23,476 nt of DNA. Origin: a virus. Made by a program: the position numbers and the translations under genes. The DNA lies in the IMG/VR virus record IMGVR_UViG_3300025418_001025, positions 1 through 23,476 of that record. One strand, written 5' to 3'. Within the stretch, counting starts at the first letter, position 1. Each line of letters opens with the position of its first letter. Below are positions 1 through 5,960 of this stretch, piece after piece. The notes below the pieces were generated by a model that saw only the letters and a program-made list of their open reading frames with translations, had not been told where the DNA came from and did not search any database.

Positions 1-321
1 TGAGCAAGCAGTTCCGTATGATTGTGCTCCGGTTGCAGGAACTTGCACAGTCCTGCGGATGGGGCCGTATTCTGACCCTTCCTCGTGATAAATCCAAAAG
101 TCAAATGACTGAGCGAGTGACTTATCCCTCACTTCTGACTCAACCTCATTTGCCACAATGACAAGCCCATGTTTAGCCATGAGCTTTCCGGCTTTCATTT
201 TGATCTGGTCGTGAGACACAAAGCGATACTTGGCGAAGTTATTGTCTTGATCTTTCACAAGACCTTCAACCTCAAGCGTAACTTTTACGATTGCCTTGGC
301 AATCTCTGGCGACATCTTCAT
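1..321 (-). CDS. erf: ERF-family single-strand annealing protein (partial, C-terminus off the left edge)
   Basis: The leftward reading frame opens at ATG 321-319, one base after the stop of the exonuclease gene, and stays open for 107 codons to the window edge. The N-terminal part contains FAKYRFVSHDQI and KHGLVIVANEVESEV. The visible end reads AQSYGTACS, which matches the conserved Q-x-x-G-S/T-A motif of the ERF superfamily (essential recombination function, as in phage P22). ERF proteins anneal single-stranded DNA and promote recombination and circularisation of phage genomes. Coupling to a YqaJ/lambda-type exonuclease directly upstream fits the classical exonuclease plus annealase pair. 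ATG 315-313 is an alternative start two codons in. The family call is fairly secure; the C-terminus cannot be judged. Confidence 0.85.
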   Translation of the reverse strand, partial: MKMSPEIAKAIVKVTLEVEGLVKDQDNNFAKYRFVSHDQIKMKAGKLMAKHGLVIVANEVESEVRDKSLAQSFDFWIYHEEGSEYGPIRRTVQVPATGAQSYGTACS

Positions 322-322
322 A

Positions 323-958
323 CTATTTCTCCGTGATTTTTGATTTTAATAATGCAACGGTTGCTTGGACCTCAGCGAGGAACTCTTTAACCATTGACTC
401 TGTTTGAGCGATAAATAAATCATCGCGCTCAATTCGCTTTGTCCAAAGTCTCAAGCCTTCTGGCATACGCGGATCGTATGAACAGAAATCACACCATTTA
501 CGGCCAGTGCATGCAAGTTGCCATTGTATCTGCGTCAGATACTCAGGCTTGATGTATTCATTAGTTAGGCACTCAATGTGCGTTGATGTTTTAGGGCATT
601 TAATTTCAACCAAACCATCCGATCCAACAAGGCCGTCAGGGCTAGCGCCAGAGTCAGGTATAGTAGGATGGATAACAAAACCGACTTCAGTGACATCATC
701 AAATACTGTTTGTCTATATGCATCTCTTGCTTCTGCTTCTTTTTCTATGCCCCATTGCATTTCTGGACTTGAGAATGATGGAGCGGGTTGACCTGTCATT
801 AATTCAATTACAAGATCAGACGCATAATCAGCGCGCTTGAACCCCCACCCAGTTTTTGTTCTTGTTATAATGCCATGTATGCGACTAGCGGTTGCCTTGC
901 CGACACGTTGCGCAAACCACTCAGGAGTGCGCTGTTCAATCATGGTTTCTTCAGTCAT
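323..958 (-). CDS. YqaJ/lambda-exonuclease-family viral recombinase
   Basis: A 211-residue protein with the PD-(D/E)xK nuclease pattern of the YqaJ viral recombinase family. It has RTPEWFAQRVGKATAS near the N-terminus (residues 10-25), an acidic WGIEKEAEAR segment (69-78), GASPDGLV with Asp108, and EIKCPK with Glu118 and Lys120. Such enzymes digest one strand of double-stranded DNA 5' to 3' and hand the single strand to an annealing protein, here the ERF protein encoded one base downstream. The start is supported by AAGGAG about six bases upstream on the minus strand; the internal Met6 is an alternative. It is the first gene of the leftward operon driven by the promoter at 980-1009. Length is normal for the family. 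Confidence 0.92.
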   Translation of the reverse strand: MTEETMIEQRTPEWFAQRVGKATASRIHGIITRTKTGWGFKRADYASDLVIELMTGQPAPSFSSPEMQWGIEKEAEARDAYRQTVFDDVTEVGFVIHPTIPDSGASPDGLVGSDGLVEIKCPKTSTHIECLTNEYIKPEYLTQIQWQLACTGRKWCDFCSYDPRMPEGLRLWTKRIERDDLFIAQTESMVKEFLAEVQATVALLKSKITEK

Positions 959-979
959 GTTGTCTCCTTATGCAAAAAT

Positions 980-1009
980 GTTATATGATAACAGTTATCT
1001 TTTTGTCAA
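980..1009 (-). promoter_or_regulatory. Leftward sigma70-type promoter for the exonuclease-ERF operon
   Basis: On the minus strand a perfect -35 TTGACA (1009-1004) is followed after 18 bp by TATAAC (985-980). The predicted start lies just upstream of the AAGGAG of the exonuclease gene. The spacer holds the palindrome at 987-999. Hexamers were seen directly; activity is inferred. Confidence 0.65.
987..999. promoter_or_regulatory. Candidate operator, palindrome GATAACAGTTATC
   Basis: A perfect 6-bp inverted repeat around one central base lies between the -35 and -10 boxes of the leftward early promoter, a typical place for a repressor to block polymerase. Two similar ATGTTAT strings flank it (978-984 and 1010-1016). 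The cognate regulator is not identifiable here. Confidence 0.45.
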
Positions 1010-1023
1010 ATGTTATTTTACTA

Positions 1024-1052
1024 TTGACTAAACTATTTGTTGAAAGTATTGT
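1024..1052 (+). promoter_or_regulatory. Rightward sigma70-type promoter for the early operon
   Basis: TTGACT (1024-1029), a 17-bp spacer and TATTGT (1047-1052) lie about 105 bp upstream of the VRR-NUC gene and back to back with the leftward promoter. The resulting leader would include the palindrome at 1095-1122. Confidence 0.5.
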
Positions 1053-1094
1053 GTAAGAATTGCTGTGTTATGCGCTGTCTACATACATGCAAAT

Positions 1095-1122
1095 AGCAGT
1101 TCTGCAAATTTGCAGAGCTGCT
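1095..1122. repeat. Palindromic site 1 of 3 (core CTGCAAATTTGCAG)
   Basis: Two 14-base arms are self-complementary at all but one pair (1100/1117) around the centre AAA|TTT. Near-identical sites lie at 7143-7168, inside the ParB-like/MT-A70 gene, and at 18947-18972, before the portal gene. Here it sits between the rightward promoter and the first early gene, so it could be an operator, a partition-like site or an RNA hairpin. Confidence 0.8.
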
Positions 1123-1157
1123 CTGATACCTTTTATGCAAAACGCTGAAAGAAAGTA

Positions 1158-1550
1158 ATGAGAAAGCAAGTTGAGGCGTCAATCCAAAAATCAATCGTGG
1201 AGTATCTTCGTGCGGTCATCCCAAATTCCGTGGTCTTCGCAATTCCAAACGGCTCCCAACGAACGGCCTCTGGACGGCCAGCTAATGCAGTTGCCGGACT
1301 CCTGCCAGGAGCACCCGATCTCTGTGTGGTATTGCCGGAAGGTCGCGTCCTGTGGCTCGAGGTCAAATCAGATAAGGGAAGAGTATCATCGAATCAGATA
1401 CTGGTTCACGGTCTTCTTAACAGTCTGGGGCATCATTGCCCTGTCGTTCGTAGCGTTGATGATGTTCGTCATGCACTTGCATTTCTAAAGATAAAAACAA
1501 GAGAAGCAACTGGAGAAAATAACAATGCAAACATTTCGATGGACGAGTGA
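1158..1550 (+). CDS. VRR-NUC domain nuclease
   Basis: A 130-residue single-domain protein of the VRR-NUC (virus-type replication-repair nuclease) group. It has a short N-terminal helix (SIQKSIVEYL), the PGAPDL segment with Asp54, and LWLEVKSDKGR with Glu68 and Lys70, the PD-x-ExK catalytic signature. Family members act as structure-specific or Holliday-junction-like nucleases in replication and repair. It is the first gene of the rightward early operon and overlaps the GcrA-like gene by 26 bases. The ribosome-binding site is weak (GAAAG). The role in this phage, such as branch resolution or DNA processing, is inferred. Confidence 0.88.
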   Translation: MRKQVEASIQKSIVEYLRAVIPNSVVFAIPNGSQRTASGRPANAVAGLLPGAPDLCVVLPEGRVLWLEVKSDKGRVSSNQILVHGLLNSLGHHCPVVRSVDDVRHALAFLKIKTREATGENNNANISMDE

Positions 1551-2166
1551 AGCTATCCAATACCTGAGAGAGCAAGCTAAATCTGGTCTTTACTCAGCGA
1601 CTGACATTGCTGAGCAAATATCAGCTAAATTTAATATTGAATGCACTCGAAACATGGTCATTGGCAAAGCTAATAGGGAAAAAATCCCTCTTAGAAAAGG
1701 CGGGATTAATCCTAAAACTGGAAAGCCGTATGATTTTTGGAACGCTGAAAGGCGCAAATTACTCAATGAATTATGGGATAAAAACCTTCCCGTAGCTGAC
1801 ATTGGTTATCAGCTTCAATGCTCAAGCAGTTCAATTGCACGCGCGGCAAAAACATTTGGTCTTCCAGAAAGAGATAAGCATACAGTTTGTCGCGCATCAT
1901 CTAAAGAAAAGGCGATTATCACATCAGATAAAACAAAGGAGCTAACTGGAAATTGGTGGGAGAAAATAAATTACTGGCACCACCCAAACCCTAAGAAACT
2001 AACTCTTGTGCAATTAACCAGTAGATCGTGCCGATACATTGTCGGGGAGCCTAGATTGTCGTCTTACAAATATTGTGGCGCCGATGTTCCCTTAAATTCG
2101 CCAACGCCATACTGCGAGTATTGCGTGAAAGTTATGTATGCCCCAAGAAAAGAGAAGAGAAAATGA
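1525..2166 (+). CDS. GcrA-like cell-cycle regulator with two helix-turn-helix units
   Basis: A 213-residue protein with two GcrA signatures. The N-terminal DNA-binding segment has SATDIAEQISAKF followed by TRNMVIGKANREKIPL (residues 24-56), matching the TRNAVIGKxHR recognition helix of GcrA. The C-terminal segment has CRYIVGEP and YKYCGADV followed by PYCEYCVKVMYAP, with Cys169, 184, 197 and 200. In Caulobacter GcrA binds RNA polymerase sigma70 and activates promoters carrying methylated GANTC. Between these parts is a second SANT-like repeat (FWNAERRKLLNELWDKNLPVA, split here at 71-91, then IGYQLQCSSSSIARAAKTFGL), not usual in chromosomal GcrA. CEYC replaces the more common CEYH, which could complete a four-cysteine zinc site. 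GGAG lies nine bases before the start. It probably redirects host transcription. Confidence 0.8.
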   Translation: MQTFRWTSEAIQYLREQAKSGLYSATDIAEQISAKFNIECTRNMVIGKANREKIPLRKGGINPKTGKPYDFWNAERRKLLNELWDKNLPVADIGYQLQCSSSSIARAAKTFGLPERDKHTVCRASSKEKAIITSDKTKELTGNWWEKINYWHHPNPKKLTLVQLTSRSCRYIVGEPRLSSYKYCGADVPLNSPTPYCEYCVKVMYAPRKEKRK

Positions 2167-2576
2167 GAAAAGTTAGAAGAGCAGACAAGACCGCCGAGCT
2201 ATTAAAGGAGATCGACCGACTCAGGGCATTGGTTCCTGAGAGAGATAGGTTCCCAACAATAGTCACTCCTGAAATTATTCAAACTGTTGTGTCTGAGTAT
2301 TTCAATGTAGACAAGAGTTTTATGTCTGCTTACTCGACCTACGCGCAACACGTTGAGCCAAGGCAGTTGGCTATATATTTGACCCATAAAATGTGCGGTT
2401 ACAGCAAGTCTGATCTGGGGCGCCTTTTTAAGAGGAACCATTCCTCAATCATTAATTCATTAAGCAGGGTTCAACTATTGCTCTGCGATGATGAAAGGGT
2501 GACACACCAGGTTGCTGAATTAACTGATAAGTGTCTCAAAATGGCACAGTCTAATCGGCAGAAAATTAATAGGTAA
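2163..2576 (+). CDS. Orphan DnaA domain IV-like DNA-binding protein
   Basis: The chosen ATG at 2163 overlaps the previous stop (ATGA) and gives 137 residues. The same frame runs back to 2073, but that would overlap the GcrA-like gene by nearly 100 bases. The middle part, EPRQLAIYLTHKMCGYSK and DLGRLFKRNHSSIINSLSRV, matches the DnaA C-terminal domain, including the signature region that reads DHTTVxHA in DnaA and NHSSIINS here. The AAA+ ATPase part is absent. Domain IV binds DnaA boxes. A free copy could bind an origin on its own, compete with host DnaA, or regulate transcription. Its position between a GcrA-like gene and a nuclease/helicase operon fits a replication-control role. Function is inferred from fold only. 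Confidence 0.75.
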   Translation: MRKVRRADKTAELLKEIDRLRALVPERDRFPTIVTPEIIQTVVSEYFNVDKSFMSAYSTYAQHVEPRQLAIYLTHKMCGYSKSDLGRLFKRNHSSIINSLSRVQLLLCDDERVTHQVAELTDKCLKMAQSNRQKINR

Positions 2577-2640
2577 AAGAAAAGACCCGCGATCTTAGGG
2601 GAACGCGGGCCTTGACAAATCCCTGCGATGCGGGGTTTAT
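2573..2640. terminator. Pair of hairpins after the DnaA-like gene
   Basis: CCCGCG (2586-2591) pairs with CGCGGG (2604-2609). Read leftward, this hairpin is followed by TCTTTTCTTTT, a good intrinsic terminator for a minus-strand transcript. Just beyond, CCCTGC (2621-2626) pairs with GCGGGG (2630-2635), followed by TTTAT, a weak rightward terminator with a three-base loop. Together they may partly insulate the first early genes from the next block. Confidence 0.4.
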
Positions 2641-2729
2641 AGGTGTCTTGGCGAGCTTGCCGGCTCCCAAAACTATCACAGCGTTGATGATGAGGACCGC
2701 CATGACCAGCCACAGCGAGAGACTTCGCC

Positions 2730-2966
2730 ATGACTACTAAATCAACAAATATCCCAAATCTTATCCGATCTCAAGAGTGTGTTGCGCTAGACGCCGACAT
2801 TCTTAGTAATATGCGCTTGGCCGCCGAGTTCTACGCTCTGGCGCAGCATCATTACGACATCTTCGACACCGATGGCTATCTGTATTGCGTCGAGAAGCAC
2901 CTCGCGCATGCCAGACTCGTGTCTGAGTATCTTAAAAAACTGAAGAAGATGGAGCAAAAGTCTTAG
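2730..2966 (+). CDS. Small hypothetical protein, 78 residues
   Basis: Not recognised. The sequence is helical and mildly acidic (LDADILSNMRLAAEFYALAQHHYDIF), with a His- and Tyr-rich middle and a basic end (EYLKKLKKMEQKS). No signal peptide, membrane span or cysteine cluster was seen; it has two cysteines, in QECVAL and YLYCVEKH. A weak GAGAG ribosome-binding site lies about nine bases upstream. It stands alone between two non-coding stretches (2577-2729 and 2967-3368), unlike the tightly packed genes around it. Phage genes of this size are often host-takeover factors, but nothing here proves that. Confidence 0.6.
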   Translation: MTTKSTNIPNLIRSQECVALDADILSNMRLAAEFYALAQHHYDIFDTDGYLYCVEKHLAHARLVSEYLKKLKKMEQKS

Positions 2967-3368
2967 CATGAGCTAGTCTGCCTTTACCCCCTACCTCTCG
3001 CATAACTGAGCCTTTTGAGGCCCGTAGTAACTGTGGACTGAAAGTCGCATGGTGAAGGGGATTAAGCGAGGGAAGCGCCCTGAGTTGTGGCGTTAAACCA
3101 ATTCCACACGAAGAGACTGAAAGACTACGTCAGCGGCGCAATATCGACAGGTGGTATGCGTCGTCACCGGCAGATGAGATAGCAGCGGTTAAGGTCTGGT
3201 AAATGCTGCCCACCAGACCGTCAGGATTAGATTCTTGCCCACCCGCTTACCTGTGTGTGTCCTCTCGGAATGGCTCGTCCCATCCAACATGACCCACGCC
3301 TGTCCCCCATCAAGGGGGATAGGTGTGACATCAGAAAACTGAACCCTCCAACATAACCGAGGATTAAT
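2967..3368 (+). other. Gene-free stretch of about 400 bp with RNA-like folds
   Basis: No convincing gene was found on either strand; frames are short or lack a ribosome-binding site. Strong inverted repeats are present: an 8-bp perfect stem GGTCTGGT/ACCAGACC (3193-3200 with 3212-3219) and the 14-bp hairpin listed at 3295-3327. A GACTGAAAG string recurs (near 3036 and 3117). This is the longest gene-free piece of the rightward operon and could hold a non-coding RNA or a structured leader for the gene at 3369. A group I intron was considered and not supported. Confidence 0.4.
3295..3327 (+). promoter_or_regulatory. Strong hairpin upstream of the gene at 3369
   Basis: A 14-bp stem (3295-3308 with 3314-3327) closes on the five-base loop ATCAA. 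Its core is CCCCC/GGGGG. Two of the pairs are G-U and pair only in rightward RNA, which points to a plus-strand RNA structure rather than a DNA palindrome. It ends about 40 bases before ATG 3369 and has no U tract, so a role in translation control or RNA stability is likelier than termination. Confidence 0.5.
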
Positions 3369-3611
3369 ATGGCTAAGAAGAGACTGAGTAGGGCTGCCAG
3401 ACGAAGGGCGGCAAAATACCGGGAAATCGCAGAACATGCCCGGATGTTTGGGGATGCTCCTACCTACGAAGAGATACTGGCAGCCCGGACTGGCCCGGGT
3501 GGTTGGAAGAGGGCCAAGCTGGCTGAATGGGGAGTCGATTGGCCCCCGTATGCTGGCTGGATTGATGACCTAATTTGTAAGAGAGAGTTCCAAGATGCCC
3601 AGAATTTCTGA
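3369..3611 (+). CDS. Small basic phage protein, 80 residues
   Basis: The N-terminus is very basic (MAKKRLSRAARRRAAKYREIA, quoted only as far as residue 20 in its key part KKRLSRAARRRAAKYR). A second half follows with the pattern GGWKRAKLAEWGVDWPPYAGW. The G-W-x-(K/R)-x-x-L-x-x-W-G-V-x-W-P-P segment is one I recall from many small proteins of phages of Alphaproteobacteria, without an assigned function. GAGG lies about six bases before the ATG. The gene overlaps the next one by 17 bases. Binding to nucleic acid is plausible from the charge but unproven. Confidence 0.7.
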   Translation: MAKKRLSRAARRRAAKYREIAEHARMFGDAPTYEEILAARTGPGGWKRAKLAEWGVDWPPYAGWIDDLICKREFQDAQNF

Positions 3612-3804
3612 CGACATGCTCACGTTGAAAGAACTGGATAGCAGGTATCCAGAATCGGATGGAAGAAACAAATCTCGTAGATGTCAGACGGCTTCTAAGT
3701 TTAGGAACAAGCGTTTGGGCAAGTTTGGCGCTGCTTCCAAGGTAAGAATAGTTGATCCTGCATCAGTAAACGTTAGTAAATACCTGCAAGACGCTAAGCA
3801 ATAA
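3595..3804 (+). CDS. Small basic hypothetical protein, 69 residues
   Basis: Starts inside the preceding gene and ends just before the 3820-3847 promoter. The protein is Arg/Lys/Ser rich (SDGRNKSRRCQTASKFRNKR). It starts with TLKELDSRYP, which could be a short helix of an excisionase- or MerR-like fold, and ends with RIVDPASVNVSKYL, similar to the tail of small helix-turn-helix proteins that carry a wing. This is a weak resemblance only. The ATG at 3619 (MLTLKELD) is an alternative start that would remove the overlap. The length is too short for firm assignment. Confidence 0.55.
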   Translation: MPRISDDMLTLKELDSRYPESDGRNKSRRCQTASKFRNKRLGKFGAASKVRIVDPASVNVSKYLQDAKQ

Positions 3805-3819
3805 AATGTTATCTTCTAC

Positions 3820-3847
3820 TTGCACTAATCATCAAAGTGTGTATAGA
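3820..3847 (+). promoter_or_regulatory. Possible internal rightward promoter
   Basis: TTGCAC (3820-3825), a 16-bp spacer and TATAGA (3842-3847) sit in an 80-bp gap ahead of the hydrolase-like gene. AATGTTATCTT just upstream (3805-3815) resembles one arm of the early operator at 987-999. Confidence 0.35.
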
Positions 3848-3884
3848 TACGTTCATAAGAAACAATAGTAATATGGAGAATAAG

Positions 3885-4322
3885 ATGAGCCAATTCCTGA
3901 ACCCACCCCCGTATGCCCAAGAGATTGTAATCACCAGTGATGGCGGTGGTTATGTTAGCTCTTACAAAGAGGCTGCTTTTCGGTATTACATTAGTGGGAA
4001 AAAGATTAAGGTTGCTGGATCTTGCCGATCTGCTTGCACGTTATCGCTTAGCTATTCAAATGTCTGCGTTTTCCCGAATGCAATATTCAAATGGCATATG
4101 GCGTATGACGAGGACACGGGGATAAGGCGCCCAGATGTCACCAATCAAATGATCTCCGCTATGCCGCCGAGAGTCGCAGCCCGTTTGCGCGGTGTTGTGT
4201 CAAGGGATTACAACCCAAGCGCCACATTGACGGGTTATCAACTTATTGAGTTAGGCATAAAAGCATGCGTTAAATCCTATGAGCCAAAAAACACTAACCG
4301 ATCAATTATGTTCAATGACTAA
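3885..4322 (+). CDS. ClpP/crotonase-fold (SDH-type) hydrolase-like protein
   Basis: ATG 3885 is preferred because GGAG lies six bases upstream; the frame itself opens earlier, at a GTG (3837). The 145-residue product has a pattern I associate with small ClpP-fold serine hydrolases of the SDH group: a VITSDGGGYVSSYKEA strand-helix, then KVAGSCRSACTLSLSYS with the candidate nucleophile Ser49 flanked by cysteines 47 and 51, then CVFPNAIFKWHMAYDED with candidate catalytic His71. Many bacterial relatives carry a signal peptide and act in the periplasm; none is seen here, so the protein is probably cytoplasmic. Possible roles are cleaving a host protein or maturation, but substrate and activity are unknown, and the third catalytic residue is not clear. 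Confidence 0.6.
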   Translation: MSQFLNPPPYAQEIVITSDGGGYVSSYKEAAFRYYISGKKIKVAGSCRSACTLSLSYSNVCVFPNAIFKWHMAYDEDTGIRRPDVTNQMISAMPPRVAARLRGVVSRDYNPSATLTGYQLIELGIKACVKSYEPKNTNRSIMFND

Positions 4323-4653
4323 AAATCAACCATACCCAAAACTTAGAAACCTAATTCATCGTTTAAAAGAAAGAAAGGATGACAAGTCTGCATTGCAAGA
4401 TGCCGAGCTATGCCAAAACGTCTTAGACTTATTAGAAGCGCAAGATAAAATGATAAGACATTTGCGTGCTGATAGAATGGCAACAGAAATAGTTCAGTGT
4501 CATAAGGAAAGCGCAAGAATAATGGGTTTGCGCAATGTTATAAAAGACATCATTGATAACGTAAGCGCATCTCATCCAAAAGCAAAAGCATCAATCATTC
4601 AAGACAAATGGATAGATAAAGCTAAAGCAGAATTAGATTGGAGTAAAAAATGA
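4315..4653 (+). CDS. Helical small protein, first of the tandem coiled-coil series
   Basis: A 112-residue helical, charged protein. ATG 4315 overlaps the previous stop by eight bases and puts the LIHRL segment at the same distance from the start as the related segments in the following genes. An in-frame ATG at 4279 would give 124 residues; neither start has a clear ribosome-binding site, so coupled translation is likely. The pattern (NLIHRLKERKDDKSALQDAE, then VLDLLEAQDKMIRHL) resembles the gene at 4880 (LIEKL, HIELLDEMIDAQDKVI). No catalytic motif was seen. It probably oligomerises through its helices; function unknown. Confidence 0.6.
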   Translation: MTKNQPYPKLRNLIHRLKERKDDKSALQDAELCQNVLDLLEAQDKMIRHLRADRMATEIVQCHKESARIMGLRNVIKDIIDNVSASHPKAKASIIQDKWIDKAKAELDWSKK

Positions 4654-4883
4654 ATGATAAGCAATTTGATGCGCTATTATCTGCGCTGAACGGCATAGCC
4701 ATAGAGCTTGGTTATATACGGGTTAATCTTGGCGATATTAGTTTGAAGCTGGACAGCATCATTTCGGAAGAATCCGATGAGGATGACGATTGCTGTGAGA
4801 TAACCTCGGTTGCTGAGTATAACCGTGGTCTCAAATCGGGCCTTCACCATCGGGCTCCATCTGACTTGCCGGAGGACGAATGA
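4650..4883 (+). CDS. Small acidic hypothetical protein, 77 residues
   Basis: Starts in an ATGA overlap with the gene before and ends in an ATGA overlap with the gene after. The N-terminal half is an amphipathic helix (DKQFDALLSALNGIAIELGY), followed by a very acidic linker (SEESDEDDDCCEI) and a short polar tail. The N-terminus resembles that of the gene at 16174 (TERQFEEICEILESISASLA), hinting at a shared family in early and late regions. The acidic run could mimic nucleic acid, but that is speculation. Confidence 0.6.
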   Translation: MNDKQFDALLSALNGIAIELGYIRVNLGDISLKLDSIISEESDEDDDCCEITSVAEYNRGLKSGLHHRAPSDLPEDE

Positions 4884-5143
4884 CCACTCCTCTTTCACTG
4901 ATTGAAAAGCTGCGCCTCGGTCATACCACTACCGGCCATAAAATGCTTGGCGAGGCGGCTGATCATATTGAGCTATTAGATGAAATGATAGACGCTCAAG
5001 ACAAGGTTATCTCAGACTGCGACAAGAGGATTGCCGAGCTTGAGAAGGCTCTTGGCGATATTATTAAGGCAAAAGAGCAGTGGATGTTCACCCAGCGTTT
5101 GATCGCTCAGGCACCATCGGAGCTTGGCGATGAAGAAAAATGA
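4880..5143 (+). CDS. Coiled-coil small protein of the tandem series
   Basis: An 87-residue protein joined to its upstream neighbour by ATGA. It follows the pattern of the series: LIEKLRLG near the start, then a predicted coiled coil (HIELLDEMIDAQDKVISDCD and RIAELEKALGDIIKAKEQ). Small proteins of this make-up (IxxLR, AAD, IxxLE, LExAL) are very common in phages and prophages of Alphaproteobacteria and lack a known function. It overlaps the next gene by 14 bases. Confidence 0.62.
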   Translation: MTTPLSLIEKLRLGHTTTGHKMLGEAADHIELLDEMIDAQDKVISDCDKRIAELEKALGDIIKAKEQWMFTQRLIAQAPSELGDEEK

Positions 5144-5399
5144 TTGCTCAGAGCTGGTTGACCTAGTCCGGCGCCTTCAGACTGAGGGCAGAGACAGAGA
5201 CGCAAACATCTGCGTGCGGGCTTTGTATTTTCTAAAACTTAATGAGGCCAGAGTCAGTTACATCCGTGACCTTGAGGCTGCACTAAAGCCATTTGCTGAT
5301 GCCAGCGAGCTTCATCTTGGCAGCGATGACATGTCTATAGCGTTTCGTATAATCATCGGAAACCTACGTCAAGCCCGTAAGGTATTGGAGAGCAAATGA
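5130..5399 (+). CDS. Coiled-coil small protein, paralogue of the gene at 5957
   Basis: ATG 5130 is chosen because GGAG lies seven bases upstream; the frame extends only to a TTG two codons earlier. The 89-residue product contains VDLVRRLQ, a helical middle, then RDLEAALKPFADASE and ends IGNLRQARKVLESK. The segment AALKPFA and the ending LRQARKVLE-x-K recur in the gene at 5957, so the two are paralogues. The copies have diverged at the DNA level, which argues against a very recent duplication. Function unknown. Confidence 0.62.
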   Translation: MKKNDCSELVDLVRRLQTEGRDRDANICVRALYFLKLNEARVSYIRDLEAALKPFADASELHLGSDDMSIAFRIIIGNLRQARKVLESK

Positions 5400-5620
5400 C
5401 CAATGACCGGTTTGAGGGCCATATTGAAAAACTTCAACGCATGTTGAAAGACAAAGATCGGCAGCTACAAGCTTTACGCAATTCAGTTGAGATATACGCT
5501 AAAGAGCGGTCGGATTTGGTTAAATGCCTAAACTATTTTGTATCTGACAAATATGAGGTTCCTTTGGAAAAGGCCATTCAGTCTTCCAAGGCAGTCTTGA
5601 GAGGTAAGAGACTTGACTGA
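5396..5620 (+). CDS. Coiled-coil small protein, 74 residues
   Basis: Linked by ATGA to the gene before it. Predicted coiled coil through most of the length (HIEKLQRMLKDKDRQLQALR), with a basic end (SKAVLRGKRLD). The tail SSKAVLRGK is a loose echo of the QARKVLEGK ending of its neighbours. No cysteines beyond one (KCLNYF) and no membrane span. It overlaps the next gene by eight bases. Confidence 0.58.
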   Translation: MTNDRFEGHIEKLQRMLKDKDRQLQALRNSVEIYAKERSDLVKCLNYFVSDKYEVPLEKAIQSSKAVLRGKRLD

Positions 5621-5960
5621 CTATTCAGACATTGTGAGCCGACTAAGAACCACATGGGGCGATGCTGAAGCTGAATGCGATGCGGCGGATTCCTTAGAGG
5701 CGCAAGCAAAGAGGATCGTGGAATTAGAACATCAACTAAAATTCGAGTGCGATACCTATCTCTGGAACCGCAAACGAATGTCAAGACGCATTGCGCTGTT
5801 AGAATATTGGATGGAGAGACTGTTCAAATACGGCAGTTCGCCGGAAGCAAAACGCAATGAACTGACAATGACAACAGAGATACCAGATTCTTTGATTAGA
5901 GAGGGTGAGGATATCTTGCAGCATCTTGAGGAAAAATCAGATTTGGAGAGCGGAGAATGA
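5613..5960 (+). CDS. Coiled-coil small protein starting at TTG
   Basis: The start at 5613 is a TTG. It is supported by GAGG eight bases upstream and by the resulting MTDYSD N-terminus, which is identical to that of the paralogue at 5957 and close to MTDYAY of the methyltransferase fusion at 6800. The 115-residue protein reads DIVSRLRTTWGDAEAECDAA and SLEAQAKRIVELEHQLKFE, the usual layout of this phage coiled-coil family, followed by a basic patch (NRKRMSRRI) and an acidic end. The TTG start probably lowers its translation relative to ATG neighbours. Confidence 0.6.
   Translation: MTDYSDIVSRLRTTWGDAEAECDAADSLEAQAKRIVELEHQLKFECDTYLWNRKRMSRRIALLEYWMERLFKYGSSPEAKRNELTMTTEIPDSLIREGEDILQHLEEKSDLESGE

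Noticed and set aside
2073-2162. N-terminal extension of the DnaA-like protein
   Set aside because: It would overlap the GcrA-like gene by 94 bases; the ATGA junction at 2163 is the usual arrangement in this operon.
2471-2731. 86-codon leftward open frame and a 44-codon hydrophobic frame within it
   Set aside because: Neither has a ribosome-binding site; the terminator-like hairpin lies inside the frames. A short antisense RNA ending at 2573 remains possible but has no visible promoter.
3000-3330. Group I intron or tRNA-like RNA in the 2967-3368 gap
   Set aside because: A GACTAC string recalls the intron core, but no matching S element or flanking split gene was found, and no cloverleaf could be drawn.
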